Part shown: piece by piece, positions 6,324 through 13,677 of the stretch
Numbering within the stretch: position 1 is the stretch's first letter
How the letters are laid out: every line of letters begins with the position of its first letter
Assembly (NCBI GenBank): GCA_045592745.1
Contig: JAZNVH010000004.1
Span: forward strand, 1 to 17,520
Direction: 5' to 3'
DNA: 17,520 nucleotides
Source of the DNA: Aphodoplasma sp045592745
GTDB lineage: Bacteria > Bacillota > Clostridia > UBA1381 > UMGS1253
Program-made: the position numbers and the translations under genes
Notes under the pieces: model-generated
Seen by the model: the letters and a program-made list of their open reading frames with translations, nothing else
Database searches by the model: none
Told to the model about the DNA's origin: nothing

Positions 6324-6674
6324 TTAAATATCGGTCAGGCCAAAGCTTACAGAAAGTGCATTATCAACACGCTCCATAAGCGTTTCGTCAAGCCTGCCGA
6401 TTTTTTCTCTAAGTCTTCTTTTGTCAATTGTTCTGATTTGTTCAAGCAGTATTACAGAATCTTTGTTGAGTCCATAATCCTGCGCGCTGATTTCGATATG
6501 TGTCGGCATCTTTGCCTTGTTTATCTGTGATGTAATAGCTGCCGCAATAACTGTTGGACTATATTTATTACCAACATCATTTTGTACTATCAAAACAGGA
6601 CGTACTCCACCCTGCTCCGAACCTATCACAGGACTCAAGTCAGCATAAAAAATGTCGCCTCTTTTTACAATCAC
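6324..6674 (-). CDS. ndoA: Type II toxin, MazF/PemK-family mRNA endoribonuclease EndoA
   Basis: A 116-aa sequence-specific RNase of the EndoA (YdcE) group that cuts single-stranded mRNA and halts growth until bound by its antitoxin. The fold is seen in VKRGDIFYADLSPVIGSEQG, GVRPVLIVQND and PTVIAAAITSQINKAKMPTH. The catalytic Arg25 and Thr48 of the B. subtilis enzyme fall exactly on R25 (GGVRPV) and T48 (AAITSQ), so it should be active. The start codon is GTG, and its first base is shared with the antitoxin stop (TAGTG), implying translational coupling. The alr-antitoxin-toxin order matches B. subtilis. Confidence 0.96.
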   Translation of the reverse strand: MIVKRGDIFYADLSPVIGSEQGGVRPVLIVQNDVGNKYSPTVIAAAITSQINKAKMPTHIEISAQDYGLNKDSVILLEQIRTIDKRRLREKIGRLDETLMERVDNALSVSFGLTDI

Positions 6675-6952
6675 TATATTTCACACTCCGATAATTTTTC
6701 CTCATAGCAAAGCTGCGTATCATTATCTGCTTCAAAACACATTTCTGCGAGTGATAAATTAATCTCACCCATCTGGATATACCCGTTTTTTAATTCTTCC
6801 CTCATTTTTTCACGTCGTTTGCCCATAACTACCTCAGCCAAACCACGTCTTATAAATTCACTTTTGCTCACTCCCTCATATGATGCAAACTCATCAATCC
6901 CCTCAATTGTTTCCAAAGGAAGCGAAATCAAAATCTTCTTATACTGTGGCAA
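6674..6952 (-). CDS. ndoAI: Type II antitoxin EndoAI, ribbon-helix-helix
   Basis: A 92-aa CopG-type protein that neutralises EndoA. The DNA-binding ribbon-helix-helix is at the N-terminus: KKILISLPLETIEGIDEFAS, then YEGVSKSEFIRRGLAEVV. The charged C-terminal half (KRREKMREELKNGYIQM and the acidic tail) should wrap the toxin. The best start is a TTG at 6952, and the G-rich run GGGGGTTGGG lies just upstream. An ATG at 6967 within that run is out of frame. Such complexes usually repress their own promoter, here at 7072-7100. Confidence 0.92.
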   Translation of the reverse strand: MPQYKKILISLPLETIEGIDEFASYEGVSKSEFIRRGLAEVVMGKRREKMREELKNGYIQMGEINLSLAEMCFEADNDTQLCYEEKLSECEI

Positions 6953-7071
6953 CGTAACCCAACCCCCATTTCTGCGATTATGACCTCAATTAAACCGACA
7001 ACGGGTTTGTTTGCCGATTTACTTGTATAAATTCTATTTAACAAAAGCATATATTTCATCGATATATATAA

Positions 7072-7100
7072 ATTATATACCAAAAATATATATTAGTCAA
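7072..7100 (-). promoter_or_regulatory. Promoter of the ndoAI-ndoA toxin-antitoxin pair
   Basis: TTGACT (7095-7100) and TATAAT (7072-7077) stand 17 bases apart on the minus strand, directly after the alr stop codon. No terminator separates alr from the pair, so it can be read both from this promoter and by read-through. The 120-base leader (6953-7071) holds an imperfect inverted repeat, AACCCG...CGGTT, near 6995-7010, a possible operator. Confidence 0.8.
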
Positions 7101-7107
7101 TAGAAGT

Positions 7108-8283
7108 TTATACCAGATTATTGAGAATATCTACCACACGCTCTTTGGAGGTATATAATCTTGGTACACGTTTACCTATAAGACATACTATTTCATAGTT
7201 GATTGTTCCCATATATGAGGCAAGCTGCGAAGCCGTTATACATGCTCCGTTATCCTCTCCCATAATTGTAACAGTATCATCTACTTTTATATTATCTGCA
7301 TTTGTTGCATCAATCATACATTGGTCCATGCAAATTCTTCCGATAACGGGCATTTTTTTTCCATCATAAAGCATACTGGCTTTGTTTGTAAGAAGTCTTG
7401 AATAACCATCTGCATATCCTATTGGTATAGTAGCAAGCAAAGTCGGCTTATCTACAACATACTCTTTTCCATAGCTTACACCAATTTTTTCTTCTACTTT
7501 TTTAACAAAAGTCACTCTCGCTTTAAGACTCATGGCACTTTTAAGCTCAATTTTATCTTCAGTAAGAGATGACGGATGCAATCCGTAAAGTATCACACCG
7601 GGACGCACCATATCAAGATGCATCTCAGGATACAAAACAGTAGCAGCACTGTTACAAATATGTCTTTTGCCAATATGTACACCCTCTTTTTTAAGGGCAT
7701 CACAAACCTTCATAAAACGTTCATACTGCATAAACGTATACCCCTTATCCTGTTCATCAGCGCAGGAAAGATGAGTAAAAATTCCGTCTATTTCAATATT
7801 TGGCAGCGCAGCAATCTTTTTTATCTGCGACACAGTATCAAAAAAGTTTTTATCATCACATAAAAAACCTATTCGGCTCATACCAGTATCAAGCTTTATA
7901 TGAATTTTTGCCTTTGCACCTTTTTTTACAGCTACCTTAGACATTGCCTCTGCCATATCATACGAAAAAACAGTTGGCATAATATTATATTCAATAAGTT
8001 CATCGCACAAATCGCAGTTTGTATTTCCCAAGATCAATATCGGCACATCAAAACCATTGTTCCTTAGCTGTTTTGCCTCGTCAAGCATCGCTACAGCAAG
8101 CACATCAGCACCATTTTCAATCAGCGTTTTTGAAACCTGAAAAAAGCCATGTCCATACGCGTCTGCCTTCACAACCGCCATAATCTTTGGACCGACACCG
8201 GTAATCTTTTTTATACTTTTTAAATTAAATGCAATTGCATCAAGACTAATTTGTGCCCACACGCGCTGTGTATAACTATCCAT
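7108..8283 (-). CDS. alr: Alanine racemase
   Basis: A pyridoxal-phosphate enzyme that interconverts L- and D-alanine and supplies D-Ala for peptidoglycan. At 391 aa it has the normal length. The PLP lysine lies in AVVKADAYGHG (K39) and the second catalytic residue is Tyr271 in GVSYGKEY. The TIM-barrel blocks IKLDTGMSRIGF, DGIFTHLSCADE and VRPGVILYGLHPS, and the C-terminal IGRICMDQCMID, are all present. The ATG at 8283 has GAGGG 7 bases upstream. It follows nnr by 38 bases in the acpS-nnr-alr-ndoAI-ndoA order, which is also the B. subtilis arrangement at this locus. Confidence 0.97.
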   Translation of the reverse strand: MDSYTQRVWAQISLDAIAFNLKSIKKITGVGPKIMAVVKADAYGHGFFQVSKTLIENGADVLAVAMLDEAKQLRNNGFDVPILILGNTNCDLCDELIEYNIMPTVFSYDMAEAMSKVAVKKGAKAKIHIKLDTGMSRIGFLCDDKNFFDTVSQIKKIAALPNIEIDGIFTHLSCADEQDKGYTFMQYERFMKVCDALKKEGVHIGKRHICNSAATVLYPEMHLDMVRPGVILYGLHPSSLTEDKIELKSAMSLKARVTFVKKVEEKIGVSYGKEYVVDKPTLLATIPIGYADGYSRLLTNKASMLYDGKKMPVIGRICMDQCMIDATNADNIKVDDTVTIMGEDNGACITASQLASYMGTINYEIVCLIGKRVPRLYTSKERVVDILNNLV

Positions 8284-8321
8284 TATATTCCCTCTTTTGC
8301 TGAAAATTATTAAAAATTCGT

Positions 8322-9854
8322 CTATTTATTATCTTTTAAAAATTCACAAAACACCTTTGGAAGAGCATCAGAGATATCACCCGCAAGCATACCTCTTGTG
8401 CCAAACTGCTCTTTTGCCACGTCACCGGCAAGTGCATGTATATACACTCCGCATACTGCCGCAATTGTCGGATTATCAATTACGCATGCAAGCGCTCCTA
8501 TAACACCACCAAGAACATCGCCACTGCCACCAGTTGCCATTCCCTGATTACCGGCATTATTATTTACATAAAGCTCTCCGTCACCTGCTATAACAGTATA
8601 TGCTCCTTTTAATATAACCGTGACGTTATGTTTGCAAGCAAACTCTCGCGCACACCACATCGCATTTTTTTCAACATATCCTGCATCTTTGCCAACAAGG
8701 CGCCCCATCTCTGCATGATGCGGAGTAAGTATAACATTTGCCTTTGTATTATCAAGTATGCTTGTATCAAGCGAAAGCGCAAAAAGCGCATCAGCATCTA
8801 TAATAATATTTTTATCGTATGTGGCAAGGCACTCTCTTAAAATATACTCTGTCCCCTCGCCGCGTCCCATTCCGGGTCCAATCACAAGCGTATCACAGCC
8901 ACGCGCAAATTCGAGAATCTGTTTTGCTGCTTTTTTCGAAATTGCACCATTTTCTTCTTCAAGCGCAAGGCTCATCGCCTCTGTAACCTTTTTTTCAAAA
9001 ATATCATTGATTCCCTTCGGTACACCTGCCGTAACAAGCCCTGCACCACTCCTCATAGCTGCCATAGCACTCATACATACCGCACCGCTCATTCCTGTGC
9101 TTCCGCCTACAACAAAAACCTTTCCACAGCTTCCCTTATGTGCATTTCTGCCTCGTGGAAGAAATGCTTTTTTTACAAACTCAGCATCAATTGTTCGTCC
9201 CAAGCTCAGTTTCGACGATATTAAATCAGGCACGCCAATATCACACACAACTACCTCACCGCAATATGATGCGGCAGGAAATGTCAACTGAGCAATTTTA
9301 TATCCTGTAAATGTAACTGTCTTATCAGCATGAACAGCAAAGTTGCACTCACCCTCATCAGCACTTACGCCACTAGGCACATCGACAGAAAGCACATATA
9401 CGCCCGATGAATTTATCGCCTCTACAATAGTTTTGTCACGCTCACAAAGTTCTCCGCGAAAACCAAAACCATACAATGCATCAACAATGACATCACACGC
9501 AGATGCGTATTTTACCATTTTATCAACATCATCTATTATATTAATATGAAGCTTTTTTAAAATTTCATAATTTTTTGCCGCATCATGCGAAAGTGCACTC
9601 TCACTTTCAAAAAAAGCAACGCACACATCATCAAAACTGTCTATAAGGCGTCTTGCAACCGCAAATCCGTCGCCACCATTATTGCCACGACCACACACAA
9701 TAAGAATTCGTTCTCTTTTTATGTTTTCAAGACGCAAAATCTCATTTTTAATTGCACCGGCGGCATTTTCCATAAGCACAAGCCCGTCAATGCCATACTG
9801 CTTAATCGCAATAGTATCCGCTTCTTTCATTTGCTTTGCACTGTAAATTTTCAC
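8322..9854 (-). CDS. nnr: Bifunctional NAD(P)H-hydrate epimerase / ADP-dependent dehydratase
   Basis: A 510-aa fusion that repairs hydrated, inactive NADH and NADPH. The N-terminal YjeF-like epimerase domain (about 1-215) shows VLMENAAGAI and the nucleotide loop CGRGNNGGDGFAVARRL (54-70). The C-terminal ribokinase-like dehydratase (about 225-505) shows VVGGSTGMSGAVCMSAMAAM, IGPGMGRGEGTEY, LTPHHAEMGRL and NQGMATGGSGDVLGG, with the catalytic Asp near 446. The start is a GTG at 9854. Its GGAGGGG site lies inside the last codons of acpS, which ends only 6 bases upstream, so the two are probably translationally coupled. Confidence 0.96.
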   Translation of the reverse strand: MKIYSAKQMKEADTIAIKQYGIDGLVLMENAAGAIKNEILRLENIKRERILIVCGRGNNGGDGFAVARRLIDSFDDVCVAFFESESALSHDAAKNYEILKKLHINIIDDVDKMVKYASACDVIVDALYGFGFRGELCERDKTIVEAINSSGVYVLSVDVPSGVSADEGECNFAVHADKTVTFTGYKIAQLTFPAASYCGEVVVCDIGVPDLISSKLSLGRTIDAEFVKKAFLPRGRNAHKGSCGKVFVVGGSTGMSGAVCMSAMAAMRSGAGLVTAGVPKGINDIFEKKVTEAMSLALEEENGAISKKAAKQILEFARGCDTLVIGPGMGRGEGTEYILRECLATYDKNIIIDADALFALSLDTSILDNTKANVILTPHHAEMGRLVGKDAGYVEKNAMWCAREFACKHNVTVILKGAYTVIAGDGELYVNNNAGNQGMATGGSGDVLGGVIGALACVIDNPTIAAVCGVYIHALAGDVAKEQFGTRGMLAGDISDALPKVFCEFLKDNK

Positions 9855-9860
9855 CTTGCC

Positions 9861-10235
9861 TCACCCCTCCAAAACAACAAAAGCAATCGCATCAGTATCG
9901 GTGTTTGATAACGTAACGTGTATGTTTTTGACATTCATTTGCTCGGCACGTTTTAATGCTTTTCCACAAAGCTCTATATATGGCTTTCCAAGTTCGTCAC
10001 GAAGCACCTCTACCTCGCATATAGAAAAATTTCGAACTCCTGTGCCAAGAGCCTTTGAAAAAGCCTCTTTTGCTGCGAAATTGTTAGCAACACTTGGCAA
10101 TATATCCTTTTTTTTGCAAAGAAAACTCTTTTCTCTCTCACTAAAATACTCATCTAAAAAACGATGATTCTCACAAGCTTTTTTAATTCTTTCTATTTTT
10201 ACAATATCTGTGCCTATACCAATTATCACAACCAT
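9861..10235 (-). CDS. acpS: Holo-[acyl-carrier-protein] synthase
   Basis: Transfers 4'-phosphopantetheine from CoA to acyl carrier protein, activating fatty acid synthesis. The 124-aa protein has both family signatures: IGIGTDIVKIERI, with the metal-binding Asp10, and NNFAAKEAFSKALGTG, with the second acidic ligand. It ends in HVTLSNTDTDAIAFVVLEG, close to the usual HVSLSH(T)...AFV. The start is uncertain: GTG at 10238, ATG at 10235 and GTG at 10229 are all in frame. ATG is preferred because TAGG lies 5 bases upstream. It precedes nnr and alr in the conserved order. Confidence 0.94.
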   Translation of the reverse strand: MVVIIGIGTDIVKIERIKKACENHRFLDEYFSEREKSFLCKKKDILPSVANNFAAKEAFSKALGTGVRNFSICEVEVLRDELGKPYIELCGKALKRAEQMNVKNIHVTLSNTDTDAIAFVVLEG

Positions 10236-10251
10236 CACTGCCTATCGATAT

Positions 10252-10791
10252 TTATTTTTCCTCGGGCAAATACACATTTCGCACATTAAAACGCTTTATC
10301 GCCTCAACCATTTTCTTTGGCGGCTCAAAATAAAGACGTACTTTGTCGCCGTTTTGCATAAAGTCGGCAAAATACATATTCTGACTTTCCATACTTCCTG
10401 CTACTCTATAATAGTTTTTCACACCTGACACATCAAGGTATTTTTGTGTAAAGCGTTCATCATACACAGGTGCACATATATCAAATTCTCTTGCTTTTAC
10501 GCTCAAAAGATGTACACGTCTACGTTTTGAATATATAGCATCAACATCAAGTTCCCCATTCGTAAAAGAGTATTCATATTCTACATTTTGTCTTGAAATT
10601 ATTATATATACCCCATACCATACAAAAACCGCTGCCATAAACCACACTATAAAAAGCCACTGAGGTGATATGGTGATAAGAAATCCTATAACGACGCACG
10701 CCGCAATTGCCCCTATGACTGCTCCAAATATTTTTGCTATATCTTTCGTACTCCTTTTTCTCGGGATCATATACTCTATAAACGTATCCAT
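10252..10791 (-). CDS. Membrane protein of unknown function (DUF6106-like)
   Basis: A 179-aa protein beginning MDTFIEYMIPRKRSTKDIAK, then two membrane helices separated by a short loop (IFGAVIGAIAACVVIGFLI at about 21-40 and LFIVWFMAAVFVWYGVYII at about 46-65). A long cytoplasmic C-terminal part follows, with YEYSFTNGELDVDAIYSKRR and a stretch ending FEPPKKMVEAIKRF. I associate this start and layout with the Clostridia family called DUF6106, from memory only. No catalytic motif is evident. GGAGG lies 6 bases before the ATG at 10791. It is the first gene of the acpS-nnr-alr run, only 16 bases before acpS, so it is likely cotranscribed with it. Confidence 0.85.
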   Translation of the reverse strand: MDTFIEYMIPRKRSTKDIAKIFGAVIGAIAACVVIGFLITISPQWLFIVWFMAAVFVWYGVYIIISRQNVEYEYSFTNGELDVDAIYSKRRRVHLLSVKAREFDICAPVYDERFTQKYLDVSGVKNYYRVAGSMESQNMYFADFMQNGDKVRLYFEPPKKMVEAIKRFNVRNVYLPEEK

Positions 10792-10824
10792 TTTGTCCTC
10801 CAGAATATAAATTTATTATTTTTT

Positions 10825-10853
10825 ATTTTATCACAGAAAAAATTTTAATACAA
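10825..10853 (-). promoter_or_regulatory. Likely promoter of the DUF6106-like gene and acpS-nnr-alr
   Basis: TTGTAT (10848-10853) and TAAAAT (10825-10830) lie 17 bases apart on the minus strand, about 35 bases before the ribosome binding site of the first gene. The -35 hexamer shows two mismatches. The divergent tRNA-Leu promoter begins 4 bases further on. Confidence 0.6.
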
Positions 10854-10856
10854 GTG

Positions 10857-10885
10857 TTGACAAACAAAAAAAAGTGGTGTATAAT
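10857..10885 (+). promoter_or_regulatory. Consensus promoter of tRNA-Leu
   Basis: Perfect TTGACA (10857-10862), a 17-base spacer and perfect TATAAT (10880-10885). The tRNA begins 15 bases after the -10 box. Confidence 0.92.
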
Positions 10886-10899
10886 CATATATGTTGTTT

Positions 10900-10983
10900 G
10901 CGAGTGTGCTGGAATCGGCAGACAGGCACGTTTGAGGGGCGTGTGCTTATGGCGTATGGGTTCAAGTCCCATCACTCGCACCA
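10900..10983 (+). tRNA. tRNA-Leu (anticodon GAG)
   Basis: The 84-base gene has acceptor arms gcgagtg (10900-10906) and cactcgc (10973-10979), discriminator A, and an encoded CCA. The anticodon loop reads tttGAGggg, the D-arm is ctggaatcggcagacagg, the T-loop is ttcaagt, and a long variable arm (tgcttatggcgta) shows a class II tRNA, as expected for leucine. It decodes CUC and CUU. Confidence 0.96.
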
Positions 10984-10984
10984 C

Positions 10985-11019
10985 GTCGAAGCAAAGTTTA
11001 CTTTGCTTCGACTTATTTT
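10985..11019 (+). terminator. Terminator of tRNA-Leu
   Basis: A 12-bp perfect stem (10985-10996 with 11001-11012) with a TTTA loop, followed by TTATTTTTT. It starts one base after the encoded CCA. Confidence 0.9.
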
Positions 11020-11049
11020 TTGCAAAATAGCTTTTTTCTTTATTATATA

Positions 11050-11078
11050 TTGACAACATAGTTTTTTTATACTATAAT
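11050..11078 (+). promoter_or_regulatory. Consensus promoter of tRNA-Pro
   Basis: TTGACA (11050-11055), a 17-base spacer and TATAAT (11073-11078). The tRNA begins 12 bases after the -10 box, and the unit is independent of the upstream tRNA-Leu. Confidence 0.92.
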
Positions 11079-11089
11079 AATTCGTATGT

Positions 11090-11166
11090 CGGGATGTAGC
11101 GCAGTTTGGTAGCGCACTACGTTCGGGACGTAGGGGCCGCAGGTTCAAATCCTGTCATCCCGACCA
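11090..11166 (+). tRNA. tRNA-Pro (anticodon CGG)
   Basis: A 77-base gene with acceptor arms cgggatg (11090-11096) and catcccg (11156-11162), discriminator A and encoded CCA. The anticodon stem-loop is ctacg-ttCGGga-cgtag. The D-arm agcgcagtttggtagcgc and T-arm caggttcaaatcctg are complete. It decodes CCG. Confidence 0.96.
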
Positions 11167-11168
11167 TT

Positions 11169-11219
11169 ACGAGTGTTCTTATAGGATTTAAGAAGTTCTA
11201 TGAGAACACTCGTTTTTTT
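11169..11219 (+). terminator. Terminator of tRNA-Pro
   Basis: ACGAGTGTTCT (11169-11179) pairs perfectly with AGAACACTCGT (11203-11213), with a further ATAG/CTAT stem inside, and is followed by a run of T to 11219. The serine recombinase gene, on the other strand, ends 15 bases beyond, so this marks the edge of conserved chromosome. Confidence 0.88.
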
Positions 11220-11233
11220 GTGCCGTATATGTT

Positions 11234-12949
11234 TCATACTGCTACACAGGCTCTTGTGTCAAAGTGAACATCTACACCTTGTCTTGTATGGACTTTAACA
11301 TTGTTTTCAGGTATCAAATCCATATCAGGAATTTCAAGAGTTCCTATGCAAGTGTAATGTATTTTAAGTCTTTGTACTGTCTTACCGTCAATCTTTTCAG
11401 ATTGGTAAACCTCAATCTTGTCAATAAGCTCATTCAGCATTTGCGGAGTGAGTTTTTTTGCTCTTGTGTACTTTTGCACCGTAGCAATAAACATATCCGT
11501 TGAAACATTTTTGCTCTTGCTGTTTGAGATTTCGTCTTTAAGGTTTTGCATCTTTTCATTGACGGCTTTCTGCTCGTCCTCATACTTTACGGAAAGTTTC
11601 GCAAATCTATCATCAGAGATTTTACCCATTGCGTTGTCCTCGTATATCTTTTCAAACAAGATGTCAAGTTCTTTATCTCTTGCTTGCAGCTTTTTGAGTT
11701 CGCTTTCCTTGAATTGCATTTCCTGTTCAGCAGATTTTAAGGAGCTCCCCATAACAAGTTTTGCAAAAGCATTTTCATACTTTGTTGCAAACCTTGTCAA
11801 TCTTCGGATTTCTCCAAGTACAACCTGTTCAAGAAAATCTGTACGGATATAATGAGAGGATTCACAAATTTTTCTTTTACCTCTGTTATACCCTGTGCAA
11901 TTAAAGTATGTAATTTCTTTGTTGCCTTGATTGAAATGAAAATTGAGATTGCTTCCACAGTCCGCACATATAAGCAAGCCGGAAAACATATTCTTTTCGC
12001 CGTCTGCTTTTTTGCGTTTTCTAACCTTGCCCCGTTTTTCTTGTATCTTCTCATATACAGCCCTTTCAATAATTGCAGGGTTAACATCTTTGAAAGTTAC
12101 AATGTTTTCGGGATCGTTCGCTATACGCTTTTTATTCTTGTATGACTTTGAATAAGTTTTGAAATTGATTATATCGCCGCAATACTCTTGTGTATTTAGA
12201 ATACTAACTATCGTTGATGAGTTCCAAGCATACGGATTTTCACTTTTCTTTTTGTGAGGTTTCCTAACTCCCTTGCTTGCCCAATAGTTAACTGGCGTCA
12301 AAATCTTTTCCTGTTCAAAAGTTACTGCGATTTGTTCTGTTCCAAAATCCTGTAAGTACATACTGAATATCCTGCGGACAACGCTTGCAGCTTCTTCATC
12401 AATAAGCCAAGTCTTTTTATCGTCGGGATTTTTCATATACCCATAAGGCGGGGCTGAAAGCGGCTCACCTGAATTACCTTTAATCTTATTGCTGATACGA
12501 CGCTTTTTACTTATATCACGTGCATACCATTCATTGAAAAGATTTTTAATAGGTGCAAGTTCGTTTTCGCCCTCTGTTGTATCTATATTATCTGATACAG
12601 CAACAAGGCGTATATCGTGTTCAGGTAAAAATTCCTCTGTCAGTTTTCCGACCTCAATATAGTTTCGGCCTATACGGGAAAGGTCTTTTACAAACAGTGC
12701 AGAAGATTTATTATTTTCAAAATCTTCAATCATTCTGATATAGTCAGGTCTATTCATTGTTACGCCGGAAATACCGTCGTCAATATAAATCAATAAGTTT
12801 GTATATCCCTTTTCCTTTGCTACTTTTGTAAGCAGCTTTTTTTGATTTCCTATGCTGTAGCTTTCGCCCTCCAGATTATCGTCTCTGCTCAAACGCAAAT
12901 ATAACGACGCTGTGGTTTCTCTCTTTTTATTACTTTTCGACTGTCTCAT
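11234..12949 (-). CDS. Large serine recombinase (TnpX/TndX-like) of an integrative element
   Basis: A 571-aa site-specific recombinase that would excise and integrate the element. The N-terminal resolvase domain (about 12-160) has ASLYLRLSRDD with the nucleophile Ser21, DDGISGVTMNRP, and the conserved VKDLSRIGRNY (Arg92 and Arg95). The recombinase domain has PPYGY and ILNTQEYCGDI. A zinc ribbon follows with GLLICADCG and a later Cys pair (FNC...ICE). A coiled-coil stretch lies at about 395-470. The C-terminal part ending IHYTCIGTLEIPD fits DUF4368. GGAGG lies 5 bases before the ATG at 12949. The stop is 15 bases from the tRNA-Pro terminator, as expected when the recombinase gene sits at an element end. 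Confidence 0.94.
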   Translation of the reverse strand: MRQSKSNKKRETTASLYLRLSRDDNLEGESYSIGNQKKLLTKVAKEKGYTNLLIYIDDGISGVTMNRPDYIRMIEDFENNKSSALFVKDLSRIGRNYIEVGKLTEEFLPEHDIRLVAVSDNIDTTEGENELAPIKNLFNEWYARDISKKRRISNKIKGNSGEPLSAPPYGYMKNPDDKKTWLIDEEAASVVRRIFSMYLQDFGTEQIAVTFEQEKILTPVNYWASKGVRKPHKKKSENPYAWNSSTIVSILNTQEYCGDIINFKTYSKSYKNKKRIANDPENIVTFKDVNPAIIERAVYEKIQEKRGKVRKRKKADGEKNMFSGLLICADCGSNLNFHFNQGNKEITYFNCTGYNRGKRKICESSHYIRTDFLEQVVLGEIRRLTRFATKYENAFAKLVMGSSLKSAEQEMQFKESELKKLQARDKELDILFEKIYEDNAMGKISDDRFAKLSVKYEDEQKAVNEKMQNLKDEISNSKSKNVSTDMFIATVQKYTRAKKLTPQMLNELIDKIEVYQSEKIDGKTVQRLKIHYTCIGTLEIPDMDLIPENNVKVHTRQGVDVHFDTRACVAV

Positions 12950-12993
12950 TAGTCCTCCTTTCCGACAGTCAAATAAGCACTTGACCTATAAAT

Positions 12994-13022
12994 ATTATAA
13001 CGCGCTTTTTTTGACTTGTCAG
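12994..13022 (-). promoter_or_regulatory. Promoter of the serine recombinase gene
   Basis: CTGACA (13017-13022) and TATAAT (12994-12999) are spaced by 17 bases on the minus strand, about 40 bases before the ribosome binding site. It gives the recombinase its own transcript. Confidence 0.75.
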
Positions 13023-13049
13023 CCTGTTTGAATAAAGTTGTGCAACTTT

Positions 13050-13229
13050 TTATTCTTTTTGTGTCATAAGGCGGAGTAAGACAGCCCCTAAAGTTTCAGA
13101 ATTTTCCGTTTTGAAAACGGGCTCGACAATAAAAGAATTTTTATCAAATTCGTAAGTGGTTTTATCCGTCAAAGAGCTGTCGGCTCTATGACAATTTTTA
13201 TTGGTTTTGGATTTATTATTTTCAGCCAT
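13050..13229 (-). CDS. TnpW-like small protein of the integrative element
   Basis: A 59-aa protein starting MAENNKSKTNKN. Its C-terminal half, YEFDKNSFIVEPVFKTENSE followed by TLGAVLLRLM, resembles the TnpW family found next to Tn4451-type large serine recombinases (pattern: ...IVxPxFKExxxET...LxxLM). This is from memory. The function of TnpW is not established. I prefer the ATG at 13229, since AAAGAGGTG lies 7 bases upstream; an in-frame start at 13250 would add seven residues and overlap that site. An AAAGTTG/CAACTTT hairpin follows the stop, a weak terminator candidate. Confidence 0.7.
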   Translation of the reverse strand: MAENNKSKTNKNCHRADSSLTDKTTYEFDKNSFIVEPVFKTENSETLGAVLLRLMTQKE

Positions 13230-13440
13230 AGGCCACACCTCTTTCATCAAAATATTTATCCAAAAATCTATATGACAAAAACGGACGGCTGCCGGCTTGC
13301 AGCTCCACAGGGAATTTCACCACTCGGCCTATGCTTATAGGTGCGCCGCGCAATGCTTTGAGGGCGTTCAACGCGGGAGTATCATTATTCAGTATAAACG
13401 TCTTTGCTTGCAGAAAGCCACCTCTGCAATTACGGTACAA
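13222..13440 (-). CDS. Possible small protein ahead of TnpW, start unclear
   Basis: The frame is open from 13550 to the stop at 13222-13224, about 108 codons, but its only usual start codon is a TTG at 13440, with no good ribosome binding site. The residues are not of random AT-rich type: basic, Gly/Pro/Arg-rich text such as TPRLPPGTSDKY before the TTG and LNALKALRGAPISIGRVVKF within it. The last eight bases overlap the start of the TnpW-like gene, and the TnpW ribosome binding site lies in this frame. I cannot name a family. It may be a real conserved element protein, the 3' part of a decayed gene, or an RNA. The opposite strand is also open here, which weakens the case. Confidence 0.35.
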   Translation of the reverse strand: MYRNCRGGFLQAKTFILNNDTPALNALKALRGAPISIGRVVKFPVELQAGSRPFLSYRFLDKYFDERGVAYG

Positions 13441-13585
13441 ATATTTATCGCTCGTTCCCGGTGGAAGTCGTGGCGTATTTGCCGTAGAGCTCGGCTCATA
13501 CCTTTCGTGTCCGTTTCGTCTATGACGCCCATTCGCTGGGAGTGTTTTTCAAAGAACAATTTTTATTTAAGACTTTATTATCAGC

Positions 13586-13623
13586 CTTTTCAAAACGCAT
13601 TATCATAAATGCGTTTTGAAAAG
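13586..13623. repeat. 15-bp perfect inverted repeat
   Basis: cttttcaaaacgcat (13586-13600) and atgcgttttgaaaag (13609-13623) are exact reverse complements around an 8-base centre. No U-tract of note follows on either strand. It lies in a non-coding gap of the integrative element and could be a protein-binding site or an RNA hairpin. Confidence 0.75.
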
Positions 13624-13636
13624 AATAATAATATAT

Positions 13637-13665
13637 AAAAGGGGCGCGGAAAGGCAACGCGCCCC
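13637..13665 (-). terminator. Probable terminator after the sigma/HTH gene pair
   Basis: GGGGCGCG (13641-13648) pairs with CGCGCCCC (13658-13665) around a 9-base loop. On the minus strand it is followed by TTTTATATATT and lies 12 bases after the HTH gene stop. The U-tract is short. Confidence 0.65.
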
Positions 13666-13677
13666 CCGAAAATGACT

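Noticed and set aside
8758..9291. Plus-strand 177-codon frame within nnr
   Set aside because: It lies wholly antisense to the well-recognised dehydratase domain.
11141..11166. Possible attachment-site duplication of the tRNA-Pro 3' end
   Set aside because: I saw no second copy of the tRNA-Pro 3' end within the window, and the recombinase is of the serine type.
11797..12087. Minus-strand frame with paired Cys inside the recombinase
   Set aside because: It is a frame-shifted copy of the recombinase zinc-ribbon region, not a separate gene.
13297..13608. Plus-strand 103-codon frame opposite the start-less element frame
   Set aside because: It has no ribosome binding site and ends inside the 15-bp inverted repeat; kept only as a warning against over-trusting the other strand.
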